Position numbers and translations under genes: made by a program. A model generated the notes under the pieces. The model did no database searches. It saw only the letters and a program-made list of their open reading frames with translations, and had not been told where the DNA came from. Of a stretch of 46,795 nucleotides of DNA, positions 1 through 15,102 are shown piece by piece. Origin of the DNA: Euprymna scolopes (lineage: Eukaryota; Mollusca; Cephalopoda; Sepiida; Sepiolidae); NCBI GenBank assembly GCA_024364805.1, contig CM044499.1, positions 57,359,370 through 57,406,164 of the forward strand, in the 5' to 3' direction. How positions within the stretch are numbered: position 1 is the stretch's first letter; each line of letters starts with the position of its first letter.

Positions 1-2400
1 TAACGAAACCTGCTTTTATTATGTAAGTTTATTTAATAATTAATAAATATAGAAACTTTCAGGAAAATATGACGATCATTTGCTATTTTTCGTAGCATTT
101 TAAAATATGTGTATGTCTACGGCTTCAAAAACCTCACTGCATGGGAAAGTTGGTTAAAAGCGTCGCATTTTCATTATTTTTATATGCTGTAAAAAAAATT
201 AAAACATATTAGCAGTTTATTTGAAGCTTTTTCTTTTGGATGGTAAAACAGTTACTCTGATAATATTTAATTACATTACAGTTACATCGTGTTACGTACA
301 GCGAGGGTTAAAACTATGGCGCGCGTTGGGGGTATTTAATGAATTGTGATCCTGTAATTTGTTTACTGAGAAAACATAATGTTTTCCACAAGGTCATAAA
401 CCAATATATGAGCGGTAAGTAGAACACTATACACCTTATATAGAGCTCAAATGGTTGCACAAAAAGGCATCCGTACATTGCTGAGAACGTCGGTCGAATA
501 AAATGAAACAAAAAATATTAATATAGATTGGAATCAACTAAAAATCATTCATTATTTCTTTTCTTTTTTATATCATTGTTTGCTATGAACTAATTTAAAC
601 TTGCTGAGTACCACGTTCGTCCAGCGCGAGCACTACACACTATGGTTGCCTTTTGTCTAAAATCTGAACAATTGGGCGATTTCTGTTTTTCTGATTAAAA
701 CAGAATAAAACGAATCAAATTCATTGAAACCTTTCATAGATAAACTGTTCATAAGTTTTAAGGGAAAATTTAATTTAAATCGATTTCATTTGTTTCCATA
801 CTTCATTCATAAACTGCTTTAGGGTCTGTAGTATACGATGGAGAATGGGTCTGTTTCGATTGAGAATAAACTCTCAATTAATTGTATTTTAAATTATCAA
901 AAATTGTAAAATAAAAATCAGCAACAACAATATGATTGTATCATTCAAATTTGAAGCACTCTTTCTTTCTCTCTTTTTTTAATTCCGCCCGAATTGATCA
1001 GAAGTGATTGTAACTTTGATTGTTAAGATGACTGAAACTATGCATTCACGACCTAAAGTTTTATCCCACTGTTGAAGGTATTGTCTGCGTGTGACTTTAA
1101 GTTAATAACCTCCTGCTATGAACGTGCATCAGAAGCAGAGATGCGTCATAGAGCACCTGGAAAAATGCATTGAACATGATGGTGACTATGAAGAAAAATA
1201 TAGGTATCCTATTCTAACGTTACTACTTCAATTTTCTTTGCTTTTCAAGCTTTAAGGTAGAAAAAAGTAGGAGAATGTACTTTGCAACGGATCTCGTATT
1301 GGAACGGATCTCGTATTATAAAATGCGCTCCGGACGCTCATGAACAGCCATCGTTCATCTCTGGCAATGTGATACTTCATATATTTTTCTTTCTCTCCCA
1401 GCTTTCAAGGCACATTTTTACAACCATCACCAGGTTTTTTTCCTTGTACGCTTACTCTATTAAATCAGTACCGGATTTACCATGCACCTTTATATCAAAT
1501 CGAAGTGGATTTTGGGTGTGAAATGTTGCGTTGAATTTCATTTAAGGAGCGCATTATTTTCAAAGTTTTATTGTCACATGTAAGACCGGGTCAATATACG
1601 CCATCTTGCTGATCAAAAGATCGCAATGCGGATGCCATGTTCTTAAGAGTCTCTTATACATCTACATATGGAACTAGGTGCATACGTTTACTTTACATAT
1701 AAATTGACAAAGTAAATATTACTCGTCTACGCGTTCTTCAGCTCTGATTAATAAAATACAAGATTGAAACAGAGTGTAGATAGCCACTAAAGGTAGTATT
1801 CGGAACTGACAAGTTGGACACTCGTGGTACAATATCTTCACGAAACTGAATTAGACGATGGTTTCGTGATCACCACGTGTTTCGACTGGTCTCTCTCTGT
1901 TTTCTTCCATGTCCACTTTGCTTTAAGATCCCTAGAAAGAAGAGATGAACACGGTCCAGTCCATGAAGATTATTTTTTTTGCTGGAGGGAAGAAGAGTTG
2001 TCGAGCAATCAAAAGAAAATCTCAGAAAGCGCTTGTTATAATTTTACATTTAGACATGATGGTTAATTTACACCATGTTATTGCTTCGCTGTGCCTGTAT
2101 TCACAAATAAATCGAAGGACTGTGCTGCGTCGAATCCTAGTTACACCTTGTCGTAAATACTTACCGCATCATCAGAAAAATGGAACGCGTTAATTATAGA
2201 GATTCATAATGTCTTCTACTTTAAACCTACGCAAATCTGAGCAAATAAACTGTAAAAATAATATCAGAAACGGTCCTACACACAGCAACTACTGATATAA
2301 CTTAAATGGTCATTAAGGGTCACAGATGATGGAAGGAACTCTGAACGCACGTACTAACAAAGTCGACAATAGGAGTATGAAGATAGTAGTGTTTTGTTAA
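1..2400. other. AT-rich intergenic stretch, no gene recognised
   Basis: I see no gene here. Open frames are at most about 80 codons and none resembles a known family. Two small structures stand out. One is a direct repeat near 1287-1318, where AACGGATCTCGTATT occurs twice with two bases between. The other is a hairpin near 1835-1868, with arms TCACGAAAC and GTTTCGTGA. The hairpin is followed by further GTTTCG-type sequence and could be a decayed transposon end. Confidence 0.5.
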
Positions 2401-2404
2401 TCAA

Positions 2405-2754
2405 TGGCCGTTGGCAGTGAGAAGTCGGTTGTGTGTGTCAGTAGCGATAATGTTAACTGACCTTAAGAGCCAGAAACTACTTAAAATCTGAGGGAAATTG
2501 CGGCTATTCATATTCTTACGATTACCACTGGTAACTGTTAGTGTTAAGGAGAGGTTCGGGCGAACAATAAGTCAATCCCAGGAAAAGTGACCTAAATTGT
2601 ATCCAGGCAAACAAATAGAAACAATGGAAATCCCGGGAGATCAAAAGAACAATAAGTCAACCTCAATATTACGAAGCTGTATCCACGCATACAAGAAGAA
2701 CACAATGGGAAATCCCGGGATTTAGAACGCCCTAGATCCATGACGTCAATCGGC

Positions 2755-2785
<31 letters not shown>

Positions 2786-2800
2786 TGTATGTATGTATGA
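2405..2800 (+). mobile_element. LINE 3' untranslated region with (TATG)n tail
   Basis: The stretch starting CAATGGCCGTTGGCAGTGAG matches the stretch at 3960 (CAATGGCGGCTGGCAATAAG), which follows a recognisable LINE ORF end. It is therefore read as the 3' UTR of the same LINE family. An internal tandem duplication of about 85 bp (2562-2646 and 2647-2725) starts each time with GAACAATAAGTCAA and ends near AAATCCCGGGA. The piece ends in a TATG microsatellite that probably served as the 3' tail of the element. It is truncated at its 5' side and has no coding capacity. Confidence 0.5.
2756..2799. repeat. (TATG)n microsatellite
   Basis: About eleven tandem copies of a TATG unit at the 3' end of the LINE tail, directly before the 5' end of a Helitron-like element. 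Confidence 0.95.
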
Positions 2801-2809
2801 ATTTATGTA

Positions 2810-3316
2810 TCTATGTTTGTTTGTCACGCAAACACTTCGACAGAAGCGACTGATTTTCAGGACATCGATAATATTTTAAAGCCCGACCTTTCGAACGACA
2901 AATATTAAAAAACTGGTTAAAAAACATTTATTCCTTCCCCCTTAACGGAGCACTTTTTTACAGGGAGGGGTCGCTTTTTCGCCGATATTTTTGAAAGTCT
3001 TAACCTTTTTTCGATAGTCCAGCCTTAATTGTAACTACGCCACTTCCGGTTTTGCGATCGGCGCAATAGCTCACGCTTCAGGTTGTTTTTTTTTTAAACT
3101 TTCGTTTCCTTCTTCGCAGTACGGGTTCGAGCCTGCCTGCCTACCTACTACCACGTTTTTACGCTCGCATTTTTGTTTGTTCAATCAACACCTTAAATAC
3201 ACCTCCACTTTCTTCTCCGCCTTTGCGTCATGGGTTCAAGCCTGCCTGCCTACTACACTTTTTTTTGCTCAACACACACCTACTAACACCCAGGCAACGC
3301 CGGCCTCCCAAGCTAA
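2810..3316 (+). mobile_element. Short non-autonomous Helitron carrying a tRNA-like block
   Basis: The element begins with TC after an A (A|TCTATGTTTG). It ends with GGCAACGCCGG, which can form part of a hairpin, then CTCCCAAG and CTAA followed by T. TC at the 5' end, a hairpin before CTRR at the 3' end, and insertion between A and T are the Helitron signature. It is about 507 bp and has no Rep/helicase ORF, so it is non-autonomous. Inside lie an A-box-like stretch near 3058-3085 (CGGCGCAATAGCTCACGC) and two B-box-like stretches (GGGTTCGAGCCTGCC near 3124 and GGGTTCAAGCCTGCC near 3233) in a duplication of about 105 bp. A tRNA-derived sequence therefore seems to have been captured. The family differs from the elements at 22-23.6 kb. 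Confidence 0.55.
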
Positions 3317-3334
3317 TTGATATATAAACGGATA

Positions 3335-4090
3335 ACTCCACTCAGTCAAGAAGGCCGGATGTCATAATTTTCAACAAGAAGTCTTGCCAGATTGTAGATT
3401 TACCGTCCAGCAAACCACAGAGTGATGATGACCGAGACGGAGAAGCTGAGCAAATATATGGAACTAGCCAGAGAGTTCAAAGATGAAGAACGTCAAGATA
3501 GCACTGCTCATTGTAGGAGCGTTAGGAACAATACCGAACAACTTTGAAAACATAAACTAGGGAAGATTGGAATTGGAGGGAAGGCTGAGAAGATACAACA
3601 TATGACAATAATGAAAACGGATGAAATATTAAGCGTAACCCCTCAATGCAGAGACGAAAACACATGAGCTACAGAATTAAGCCGGTAGAGTGTAAAACAC
3701 AAATGGACATCAAATGAAATCATAAAAACTGAAACTGTATCACTATAACTTAATCTCCTTTGCCTTATGCAATCCGCTCCTGCGTTTCTTCATTTTGTGT
3801 GTGTGTTTTACTATAAACTGACACCACACCAAATAAGTGAGGAGGGTCGAGGAGAACGTGGAGACCAGGAAGTTAAAGCACTAGCCAGACTTTCGCTAGA
3901 AGAGCTCAAAGTATTTGAACGTTGGGGTGGGTTGTTGCCACCCTCATTTCAGTGAAGACCAATGGCGGCTGGCAATAAGAAATCAATAGTAAGCGGTTGT
4001 TGGGATAACGAATATTCATCTGAAACGATTATCAGAAAGGAGGGAGCGTACTAGAAATCTGGAGAGACTTGTTTTTATTCAGATCCCAGA
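3335..4090 (+). mobile_element. 3' part of a LINE: ORF C-terminus plus 3' UTR
   Basis: Translated pieces read RPDVIIFNKKSCQIVDLP, then KLSKYMELAREFKDE, then LLIVGALGTIPNNFE, then KIGIGGKAEKIQ. In order these match the C-terminal tail seen in many invertebrate LINE polyproteins, where related elements read 'RPDI..DK...IVD.A.P....KY.DLARE...IVGALGTIPK'. The pieces lie in three different frames with stop codons, so at least two frameshifts have occurred and the copy is dead. Sequence from about 3660 to 4090 is the 3' UTR, and its end repeats the start of the UTR piece at 2405. The clade is not certain. Reverse transcriptase itself is missing (5' truncation), and the Helitron at 2810-3316 sits directly upstream. 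Confidence 0.6.
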
Positions 4091-4153
4091 GAACACCGCA
4101 AGTTATTCTCAAAGAGAAATATTTGATGATGACGCGTGACTACTACTAGCTAG

Positions 4154-5470
<1,317 letters not shown>

Positions 5471-5474
5471 ATTA

Positions 5475-5775
5475 TTACGGCGTCGTCGCGTTAACACGAA
5501 GGTCCTCCTTAGATCACCGAAGTTAAGTATCGTTGATCTGGGTCAGTACCAAAATGGGTGGCTATTTTAAAAAAACACGATGTGGATTTTGCTATCCGGT
5601 TATCGTGGCATTGTTCACAGTCATCTTTGGCATCCTGTTTATACTGGAACTCGTCAGCGCCGGCTCATCGGATAAGTGGGGTGGGGATTACGTAACCTTT
5701 GCTCCACATTTCTGCGAGTGGCATCCATTATCTCTCTAAGATGGAGACATGATCAGATGGCCATCGTTATTTCGA
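5475..5775 (+). mobile_element. 5S-rRNA-derived SINE, copy 1 (most diverged)
   Basis: The first about 118 bp resemble animal 5S rRNA. GATCACCGAAGTTAAG at 5512-5527 is the conserved stretch before and in box A, and GGTCAGTACC then ATGGGTGGC at 5541-5562 is the box C region. RNA polymerase III reads 5S genes from these internal boxes, so the head is a promoter. After the 5S part comes a body shared with the four other copies in the window: TTATCGTGGCATTGTTCACAG here against TTATCTCG.CATTCTTTCCAG elsewhere, then a GAACTC/CAGCG.CG stretch, then TAACCTTTG, then TGGAGACATGATCAGATGG against GAGACTGAACGGAGGCAT. This is clearly the oldest of the five. An accidental open frame (5533-5739) across it is not a gene. 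Confidence 0.7.
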
Positions 5776-5888
5776 CGGACGAACACCCATTCATAAGTAT
5801 AGTTAAATCGATTTTTTTTTCGTATGAGATTAATCTAGGGTAAAATTCTATTCGAAATACTTGGACTAAGATATCAGTCAGAGAGATT

Positions 5889-6055
5889 ATGAGTGTGGTT
5901 CAGTGGTTTACGATACGGAGTGACGATCTAGGTGGCCCAAGTTCGAATCTACTTCGTTCCTCAGAAATCACTTTGACTTAGGTTGTTAGCAAGATTCACG
6001 TGGTCGATCTTGTATGTACCTGACATCTTTCTAGAATTAATTCTGGCTAGTAAAA
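5889..6055 (+). mobile_element. tRNA-derived SINE, copy 1
   Basis: The head looks like a tRNA gene with pol III boxes: GTGGTTCAGTGGTTTACG (A box, 5895-5912) and AGTTCGAATCTAC (B box, 5940-5952). The A-to-B spacing of roughly 45 bp suits a SINE head. The body, CAGAAATCACTTTGACTTAG through GTACCTGACATCTTTCTAG to ATTCTGGCTAG, matches the minus-strand element at 43316-43492 over its full length. Two independent copies with the same head and body make this a SINE family and not a stray tRNA pseudogene. Confidence 0.75.
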
Positions 6056-6059
6056 TATC

Positions 6060-7390
6060 GGGGAAACCAATGCCACGAAGAGAATCCTAAAATTTATACG
6101 ATATAATGACTTTTTATAAAGGAGTCATCACTTATGAAGACCCGAAGACCACTGGAGGATAAATATTAATGCGTGTACAGTAGTCAATGGGAAAATATAG
6201 TAATCGTTAGTAGTGGAAATTTGGTAAATTGGATTACTAAAGAGGATAGTTCATCATGAACTTGTTCACGGTCGGCTTGAATATAACCCTATCGTAGTCA
6301 GTTGGAAAGCAGGGAAACGGAACAGAGTTTCCAAGGCGTGCAGTTCTAAGAAATACGGTTTGTTCATGGAATCTACGTTAAGGTTCAGGCCCTGCTAAAG
6401 AGTGGGGAAATTCTAGATAGTGTTTTCAGATTCAGATAGAGATCACTACTCGTATTTAATTGGAAGAATAATTCAGCTCCTTAACTGAGGTGAGACTTTC
6501 ACCTGTCGATGTAATCACGTCACATACTTCTTTTTGGTTGGCGATATTTTAAGTAGAAAATAAATGTATAAAAGTGCTCTCCTCAGAAGTATAGGGCAGT
6601 GTGACTGAACGTAACAGTACGCCTTTCCCTCCAGCGAACATCTGTGCAAACAGAAATAGTGACATATAATTAATGCACCAATCACAGTGCACAGATTGAA
6701 AATATACATAATTTTATGTAGCTAGTAGGTGTAAACATTACAAAACAATAAATAAAACCAACTTTTGTTTGCGTCTTCTCTTTTTCAGATACATTTTTAC
6801 CTAAATCTTTGCAAGCAATTCGTTCATTTACTTTTATTTTCATTTTTCCGACAATTTATTACATAAATCTTTTGAAAGACATTTGTTGATTTAAGTATTA
6901 TTTTAATTATGCTTAATTAAATTTCATTTAGCTTATTTTATTTACTGTGAAATACGAAGACAATCACCCCCTAATCTCGTGATAAACCCACTAAATACAA
7001 ATCCTGAAGTTACAACTGTTTTTCGTTTGTAATATTTTCTTTGTTTAATTGCAATCCTCGTTAGAGACAAAAGATCTCGGTAAAAAATTTTCTGAAAAAA
7101 AAAAGAGAATACTCAAAAAAATCAGTTTTATTTCTTTTTTACTTCTTTTTGCGTCAAAAACTATTATAACGTATTTTGTTTCATATATCTGGATTTCGAA
7201 ATATCAAGTTTTTAAGTGACGTCAACATTGGGCGGCCATGTTTTCTATTCAACCTATTGCTAATATTTACATTATTCAATAAAATACAACACACACGCAT
7301 ATATTACTGTTAACTTGCTGACTGAAACATGCTCATGATTGTGTAGCCACATATCACTGCTAATGTAAAACAAGTAAAAAGTATACGCAT
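6060..7390. other. AT-rich intergenic stretch, no gene recognised
   Basis: No convincing ORF, RNA gene or repeat. 6100-6480 is less AT-rich than its surroundings and may be decayed repeat, but I recognise nothing in it. Confidence 0.45.
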
Positions 7391-7399
7391 ATCTATCTA

Positions 7400-7478
<79 letters not shown>
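7391..7478. repeat. Compound microsatellite (ATCT)n(CT)n(TA)n
   Basis: ATCT units, then a CT run, then a TA run ending at about 7478. Confidence 0.95.
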
Positions 7479-7481
<3 letters not shown>

Positions 7482-7662
7482 CCTCCTCTCAAAAGCAACC
7501 CAATGTTTTATCATCTGTACATGGTTTTGGAAAAGTCAATATTTTCATTTGGATATAAGATGAAAACTTGAAAATCGTTTATGATCTATCTCATTAGCAT
7601 ATCGATTTTTTAAAAAATATTTTCACCCCCCCAAAAAAACACATTGCCACTTTGATGTAGGC

Positions 7663-8030
7663 GTCTACTATTAGATACATAAGCTCTAGGGGTATTATGT
7701 GGGGAGTTGAGCAGCACGATGTCTGTTCCCGTTACATCTGAACTTCTGCATATTAATACATTTAGGGAAGCAGGAAGCATGGAATAGAATTCCAGAGTCT
7801 AGAAGGCTCTCTTACATCTAGGGATCTCTACTGTGAATGGGTGGAATTTAGCTGCTTGTCAGGTTTGTCGGGGGTATTTACGTCGATTAGGAACAAGTGC
7901 TTGCAGTTCGTCGGTGCATTCACCGTTAAAGTACGTGTAGAACAGGCAGAGGGATGCAACATTTCGTCGATGGGACAGAGGCTGAAGCTTAAATGACAGT
8001 TCAGGACTTATCATGTTAGTGGCTCTCTTT
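7663..8030 (-). mobile_element. LINE ORF C-terminal fragment
   Basis: On the minus strand the sequence reads LSFKLQPLSHRRNVASLC, then LFYTYFNGECTDELQALVPN, then RRKYPRQT, a stop, QAAKFHPFTVEIPRCKRAF and later GNRHRAAQLP-like residues. This is the post-RT tail of a LINE reverse transcriptase. The LSHRR(N/D)V.SL.LFYRYF.G.C motif is also present in the fragment at 38418-38990, so the two are related families. Stops and frame changes break it, and RT and endonuclease are absent. It is a 5'-truncated and decayed copy standing alone between AT-rich stretches. Confidence 0.65.
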
Positions 8031-8790
8031 TGACACTTTCTAATAAAACTGCTTATTTAAAGGCAGAAACGATCAAATTATAGCAAGCCTATTGGCAATG
8101 TATAAGCCTGAAGAGAGTTGAGCGCAAATGAGTTTTTAAAAAAAAACCCAAAAACACAACGAGATACACAATTTATTATCAGAAATACGTCGTTTATATA
8201 TAAAACCTATTTATGTTTGTACAGCTTACATAACATTCAATGGAGATGAAAAAAATATATACATGTTTTTGTTTATTTGTTTGCTTGTTTGTTTGTTTTA
8301 GATTGCTGTTTTTTTGTATGAAAGGCAGCATCTCTCCTGAGTATGTTTCCTTAGCAAGCACCCTCTTTCCTGCGTTCAGCTCATCCTCTTCTTTTAGTGA
8401 TTACCTCCCTTTACTAAAAAAAAATTCTCAATTTCTTAATATTAGTAAACACGAAGAAAATATCATAATACGGACAGATTCCCCCCCCCTTCAACCAGAG
8501 GTATACCTCACCATTTTATTTTAATTTTTCTTATTAATTAGTTCAATTAACGATAAAAAGGTACTATTTGAATTCGCTGCACACCATTTCTTCTTTTGCA
8601 TATTTTAACACTAAACATTAATCATAATTTACGTTTCCAGGGCTTTTTATCATCAAGCCGAAATATCAGCTGATGTAATATTGTAAACAAACACAGACGG
8701 AATTTGGTGAACGCTATTATCCTTCTTATATTTTTTATTTTTTATTATATTTTATATTTTGTTCGAATTAGTTCACCGGGCAAAGTATTC
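8031..8790. other. Intergenic, low-complexity patches
   Basis: A (TTTG)n-like patch lies at about 8264-8300. No gene is recognised; a 94-codon frame at 8240 is carried by that patch. Confidence 0.5.
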
Positions 8791-8873
8791 CTCATAATCT
8801 CTTCTTCTCTATTCTCTTATCTATTCTTCTATTTCTATCTTCTCTTCTTCTTCTATTCTTCTTCTCTTCTTCT
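8790..8873. repeat. Polypyrimidine (TTC/TCTAT) low-complexity array
   Basis: Nearly pure T and C run built of TCTTC and TCTAT units. Confidence 0.85.
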
Positions 8874-9527
8874 ATATAAATAAAATGAACTCATTTTTTT
8901 CCCCGTGGGATTTTGACCTTAATAGGATTAAAAATCAAGATATTTCATGCAAATACATTATGCACAAACGGCAGGACAATATCTGAGGTTTGTTATAGGC
9001 TTATTAGTTCTCAAATTCCTCGATAATCTTAGATTTCTATACTTTTTCTGCTGAGAAGTCACGGCCAAAATCGGTTAAGATCAATGGAAGTGGTAAAATA
9101 TTTTCTCTCTAAAAAATTCCCCCTCCCCCTGCCACCACTTAACACCGTTTGGAGATCGTTCACAAGGAACAGTTGAGAAGAGAACACCGGTTTGGCTTCG
9201 TAGTTCTATCATGTGAAGTTATTTAAAATCACAAAACAAAGCTGCAGTGCTCTGTGGCGTAGTGGTTAGGGTGCTGGACAATTCACATTATATCTTCACG
9301 TTCGCGCCGACCTACTATAGTGTTTTTTTTTTTCCTAAACAACTGGAATGGACTTTTCTTGGTGGCCGAACTGTTAACGTTGCAGATGTTTTTTTTTTCA
9401 CACTTTATTTTCCTACTTTTACTCATGACTCCGGGTTTGATCCTTCCTACTTACCTACCATAACATGTTTTAAAACTCCCCCCGTCCCGGAAACAAACAC
9501 TCGAGCAACGCCGGGTACCCCCGCTAG
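8871..9527 (+). mobile_element. Helitron-like element carrying a tRNA-like block
   Basis: The 3' end is clear: GAGCAACGCCGGGT (hairpin half) then ACCCCCGCTAG followed by T at 9528. The 5' end is uncertain. TCTATATAAATAAAATGAAC at 8871 has the usual Helitron start TC, but it follows T, not A, and abuts a TTC array. Inside at 9253-9276, TGTGGCGTAGTGGTTAGGGT is a strong tRNA A box. Near 9430 a GGGTTTGATCC stretch resembles a B box, followed by TTCCTACTTACCTACC. The latter matches GCCTGCCTGCCTACCTAC in the element at 2810-3316. No Rep/helicase ORF is present. The tRNA-like part may be a captured SINE. Confidence 0.5.
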
Positions 9528-9951
9528 TATATAATATTTAATAGAGGGTAGATTTCATAAAAAACTTGGATTTTGCTGTTCTTTGCTTAATCCTCATACG
9601 TGATTTCCAGTTAGAATTTTCTATTTGGGACATATAATTCTATATTTTTTCCAACAATGACTTCACCCACATTTTAAAGTTATAATTTATGTGCTGACTA
9701 TCAAAATTATAGGCAACATATTGCCGTTTATTTTGCAAACGATATTTCACTGGAAATAATAAACTTTATAGAATAAGGAACTTTGTTTCTTCAACAATTT
9801 GTGTCGAATAATATACTTCGTAAATTATAACGTAATTCGAATTAGTTTACAAAATTACGTTTTCTCCATTTCATTGTTCTATGGATGGTGATTTCAATAT
9901 TAGAGTTTAAGTTCAGAAAATGATTCATTTTGTAAACTCCAACAAAAATTC

Positions 9952-9953
<2 letters not shown>

Positions 9954-10028
<75 letters not shown>
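9954..10028. repeat. (TA)n(GA)n microsatellite
   Basis: TA run to 10000, then GA run to 10028, directly left of a long inverted repeat. Confidence 0.97.
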
Positions 10029-10032
<4 letters not shown>

Positions 10033-10162
10033 GAGAAATAAAAAGGAACAACCCGTATTATGTGTTCATCAATGTTTCGTCTTTATTTCGAAGTCTCGAA
10101 ATAAAGACGAAACGTTGATGAACACATAATACGGTTTGTTCCTTTATATTTCTCTATTTTGT
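10028..10162. repeat. Near-perfect inverted repeat, arms about 64 bp, 4-bp loop
   Basis: Left arm 10028-10091 and right arm 10096-10160 are almost exact reverse complements around the centre TTTCGAAGTCTCGAAA. The right arm carries AGACGAAACGTTGATG, which resembles the GAAA side of a hammerhead ribozyme after a GTCT/AGAC stem. The CTGANGA side is not preserved. The arms lie between a (TA)n(GA)n array and a (TA)n array. Penelope-like elements carry hammerhead motifs in their terminal repeats and often sit in simple repeats, so this may be two opposed element ends. That identity is inference. The high arm identity suggests recent origin or conversion between arms. Confidence 0.7.
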
Positions 10163-10190
10163 CGGAATATTATATTATTTCCATATTTCT

Positions 10191-12304
<2,114 letters not shown>

Positions 12305-12305
12305 C

Positions 12306-14545
12306 AGGTCACTACAGGTCAACTCCTATGCCCTTCGAGAGTCATCTATAACTCTGCTATGGACACCTTTGGTAAGCAGGAAAAGAATAATCCAGACTTA
12401 TTTGAAGTGGGGATCACTGAACCAGAGCCAGTTATCTCAGCTAAACGCGTTACGCTGCTTGAATATAAAAGAGACCCTTCAGAGAAGACACTCGTTGCAC
12501 TCAGGAAGGCTGAAAGTGACGCCCAGAAGACTGCCAGACGCTGCGCCGTCAAATGCTGGCTGGACCTATGTAGCAGCATTCAACTTTCTGCTGACTGCGG
12601 AAACGATCGTGGAATGTATGTGGGATTGAAGGTGGCCTTCGGCCCAAGTATAGTAAAGACTGAACCACGAGAGTCAGAATCAGAAAATCTCATCACAAAC
12701 TGCAGAAAGCAAATGGATATATGGGCTGAACAAAATAAGCAGCTATACTCACATGAGAATATCGTCACTAACGCACCAATTGAGGGCATCCCACCCCTGC
12801 CAGCCATGGATGAGTTGGATAACTTCCCCTCCCCTGACGAACTCACTGAAGCTATTGACACCTTGCTAGTGATAAAGCTCCAGGTGGTGATGGCATTCCA
12901 CCTGAAATCATCAAGGCCGGTAAAAATACAGTTCTCTTGATCATCTCTATCAACTTCTTCCCCAGTGCTGGGAAGAAGGTTCGGTTCCTCAAGACATGCC
13001 TGACACCAACTTCACAAAGCTGTACAAAAATGAAGGTGATCGCAGTGATTTTAATAATTACTGTAGCATCTCTTTACTTATAGGTGTCGGAAAGGTCTTC
13101 CCTCGTGTTTTATTGAAAAAGGCTGAGAGAGTTTACCCAGAGGCGCAATGCGGTTTTAGAGCAGAATGGTAAACTGTTGACATGGTATTCGCCTTACAAC
13201 AACTACAGGATAAATATCGAGAGCAGGGGAAACCACTGTACCTCGCTTTTATTGATCTCAAAAAGGCATTTGACCTGGTTAGCAGGAACGGCCTCTTTGT
13301 GCTACTACAAGAATAGGATGCCACCTAAAACTCATGAGAATGATAACTTCTTTTCATGAAGACCTGAAGGGCTCCGTCAAATTCAATGGATCCCTTTCAG
13401 AATCTTTTTTCCATCCGCAATAGTGTGAAACAGGGTTGTGTTTTTGCCCTTTCTGGCACATTTTTCTCATTTCTGCTGCTATACGCTGAAGTTCGCGTCT
13501 ATATTCGCATAAGAGGAGAAAGAAGCCTTTTCAACGTGACCCGTCTACGTGCCATAACTAAAATCCGCATGGCTCTCATCAGATGTTTGCAGATGATGAA
13601 GCATTAGCGGCCCATTTTGAGGAAGCTCTCCAACAACTCATTAAACGCATCGCCCATACTTGCAACGACAAGAAAACAATTGTCATGGCTCAAGATGTCA
13701 GCAACATTCCCTGCATATCCATTGGCGATCACATGCTGGAGGTGATGAATGACTTCCCCTATCTAGTCATCAACAACCTCTCACTGAATGCTGAGCTAAA
13801 AACCCGCATTGGGAAAGCAGCAACAACTATGTCCCGCCTTAGACACAGAGCGTAGAGTAACAACATGCTGACCATAAACACAAAGACGAGCATATATCAA
13901 GCCTGTGTCCTTAGCATCTTACTCTACTGCAGTGAGACATGGACCCTCTACAACCATCAAGAGCGCAGACTAAATGCCTTCCCTCTGCACAATCTAAGAA
14001 AGATATTAGACATTACATGGCAGGACCACGTTCCGAACAAAAACATTCTTGCCAAAGCAAATATTCCAAGCATGTTTGTCCTTCTATCACAGAGACGTCT
14101 GCACTGGCTAGGGCACGTCGTTCGCATGTAGGATGGCCGAATCCCTAAAGACATCTTAGCCGGCAGTAGACCAACCGGTAGTCCACTCCTCAGATTTAAG
14201 GATGTGTGCAAAAAGGACTTAAAATCCGGTACCATCAACCCTGTTGACCTTGAATCCTATGCTGCAAACCATAACTCCTGGAGGGTCAAAGTCAAGAAAT
14301 ATGTCCGACTGAGTTAAGAGAGAAGAGATGAGCAGTGGGAGGAGAAGTAAGACAGGTGCAAAAGGATAGTAGCAGCAGCATCGGCAGAGCATGATCGAGG
14401 GTATCCCTGCGGGAAGTGCAACAGAATCTGCAGCTCCCGGGTCAGTCTATTCAGTCACAGCAACATTTTCCACCACTGATGACAACCATCAGGCGCGATT
14501 CTCCATCGTCTATCTAGAGGGAAGGACGCTAGCAACAGGTGAACT
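12306..14545 (+). mobile_element. 5'-truncated LINE ORF2 (RTE/BovB-like), broken
   Basis: This is the largest coding relic. In order: a linker region (IYNSAMDTFGK to about 12800, one open frame over 170 codons); SDKAPGGDGIPPEIIKAGKN, the start of the RT domain, after a frameshift near 12865; GDRSDFNNYCSISLL; RT motif A as AFIDLKKAFDL near 13245-13280; motif B as VKQGCVFAL near 13425; motif C as MFADDEAL at 13582-13605; a C-terminal region with SIYQACVLSILLYCSETWTL and RRLHWLGHVVRM to 14131; and a zinc-knuckle-like CGKCNRICSSRVSLFSHS near 14405-14465. The N-terminal endonuclease is missing, so the insert is 5' truncated. At least six frame changes or stops break it, and part of the region between motifs B and C is diverged or shortened. 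RT would copy the element RNA at the target site; this copy cannot. Clade assignment is from memory of similar proteins. Confidence 0.85.
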
Positions 14546-15102
14546 GCCATCATTGCACTTTAAAATCAATATATGCAATATAATTTTGTTTTAAGCTTGG
14601 AAATATTACCACAGAAACGTATAGATTCCTTCATACAGGTTTTAGATCATCTTGTATCGAGTATTAATTTTTAAGTTGCCTGAGGCATTCAAGAAAACTA
14701 GTAAGTCTGTGAGGGATGATGAGTGATGTGGGAGTTGTAAAGAAGTTGATTCGCCAAATAAAATATGTTAATGGATAAAGACCGTTGTGTATCTATATGG
14801 ACAATAAGTGCACAGTTTGATGCCAGTCGCGAATGATTTGCGCGAAGTTTGTCCTAGAGGGGCTCAGAGAAAATCGCAAACAACCATAGTAATCAACAGA
14901 AAATACTACTCATTCAAAAACGATGGTTTATAACGAGTGAAACTTTTGTTTGGATAGAGGGATATAAGGCAAAGAAATATGTCGCTACGTTTAAAATGCA
15001 AAATGTCCAATTAAAATTGTAGACTTATTTCTTTTAATTTTGCGCATGAACAGATCCATTCATAGCTCGAAGTTAGTTAACTTTATATGTTTGTTTTCTA
15101 TC
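14546..15102. other. Intergenic, no gene recognised
   Basis: No open frame above about 60 codons and no repeat that I can relate to other parts of the window. Confidence 0.45.

Noticed and set aside
5475-5592. Functional 5S rRNA gene
   Set aside because: Too diverged in the first 35 bases, and joined to a SINE body in five places.
5533-5739. 68-codon frame that could look like a membrane protein
   Set aside because: It lies wholly inside 5S-SINE copy 1.
12580-12861. Minus-strand frames at 12346-12579 and 12580-12861
   Set aside because: Shadows of the LINE ORF on the plus strand.
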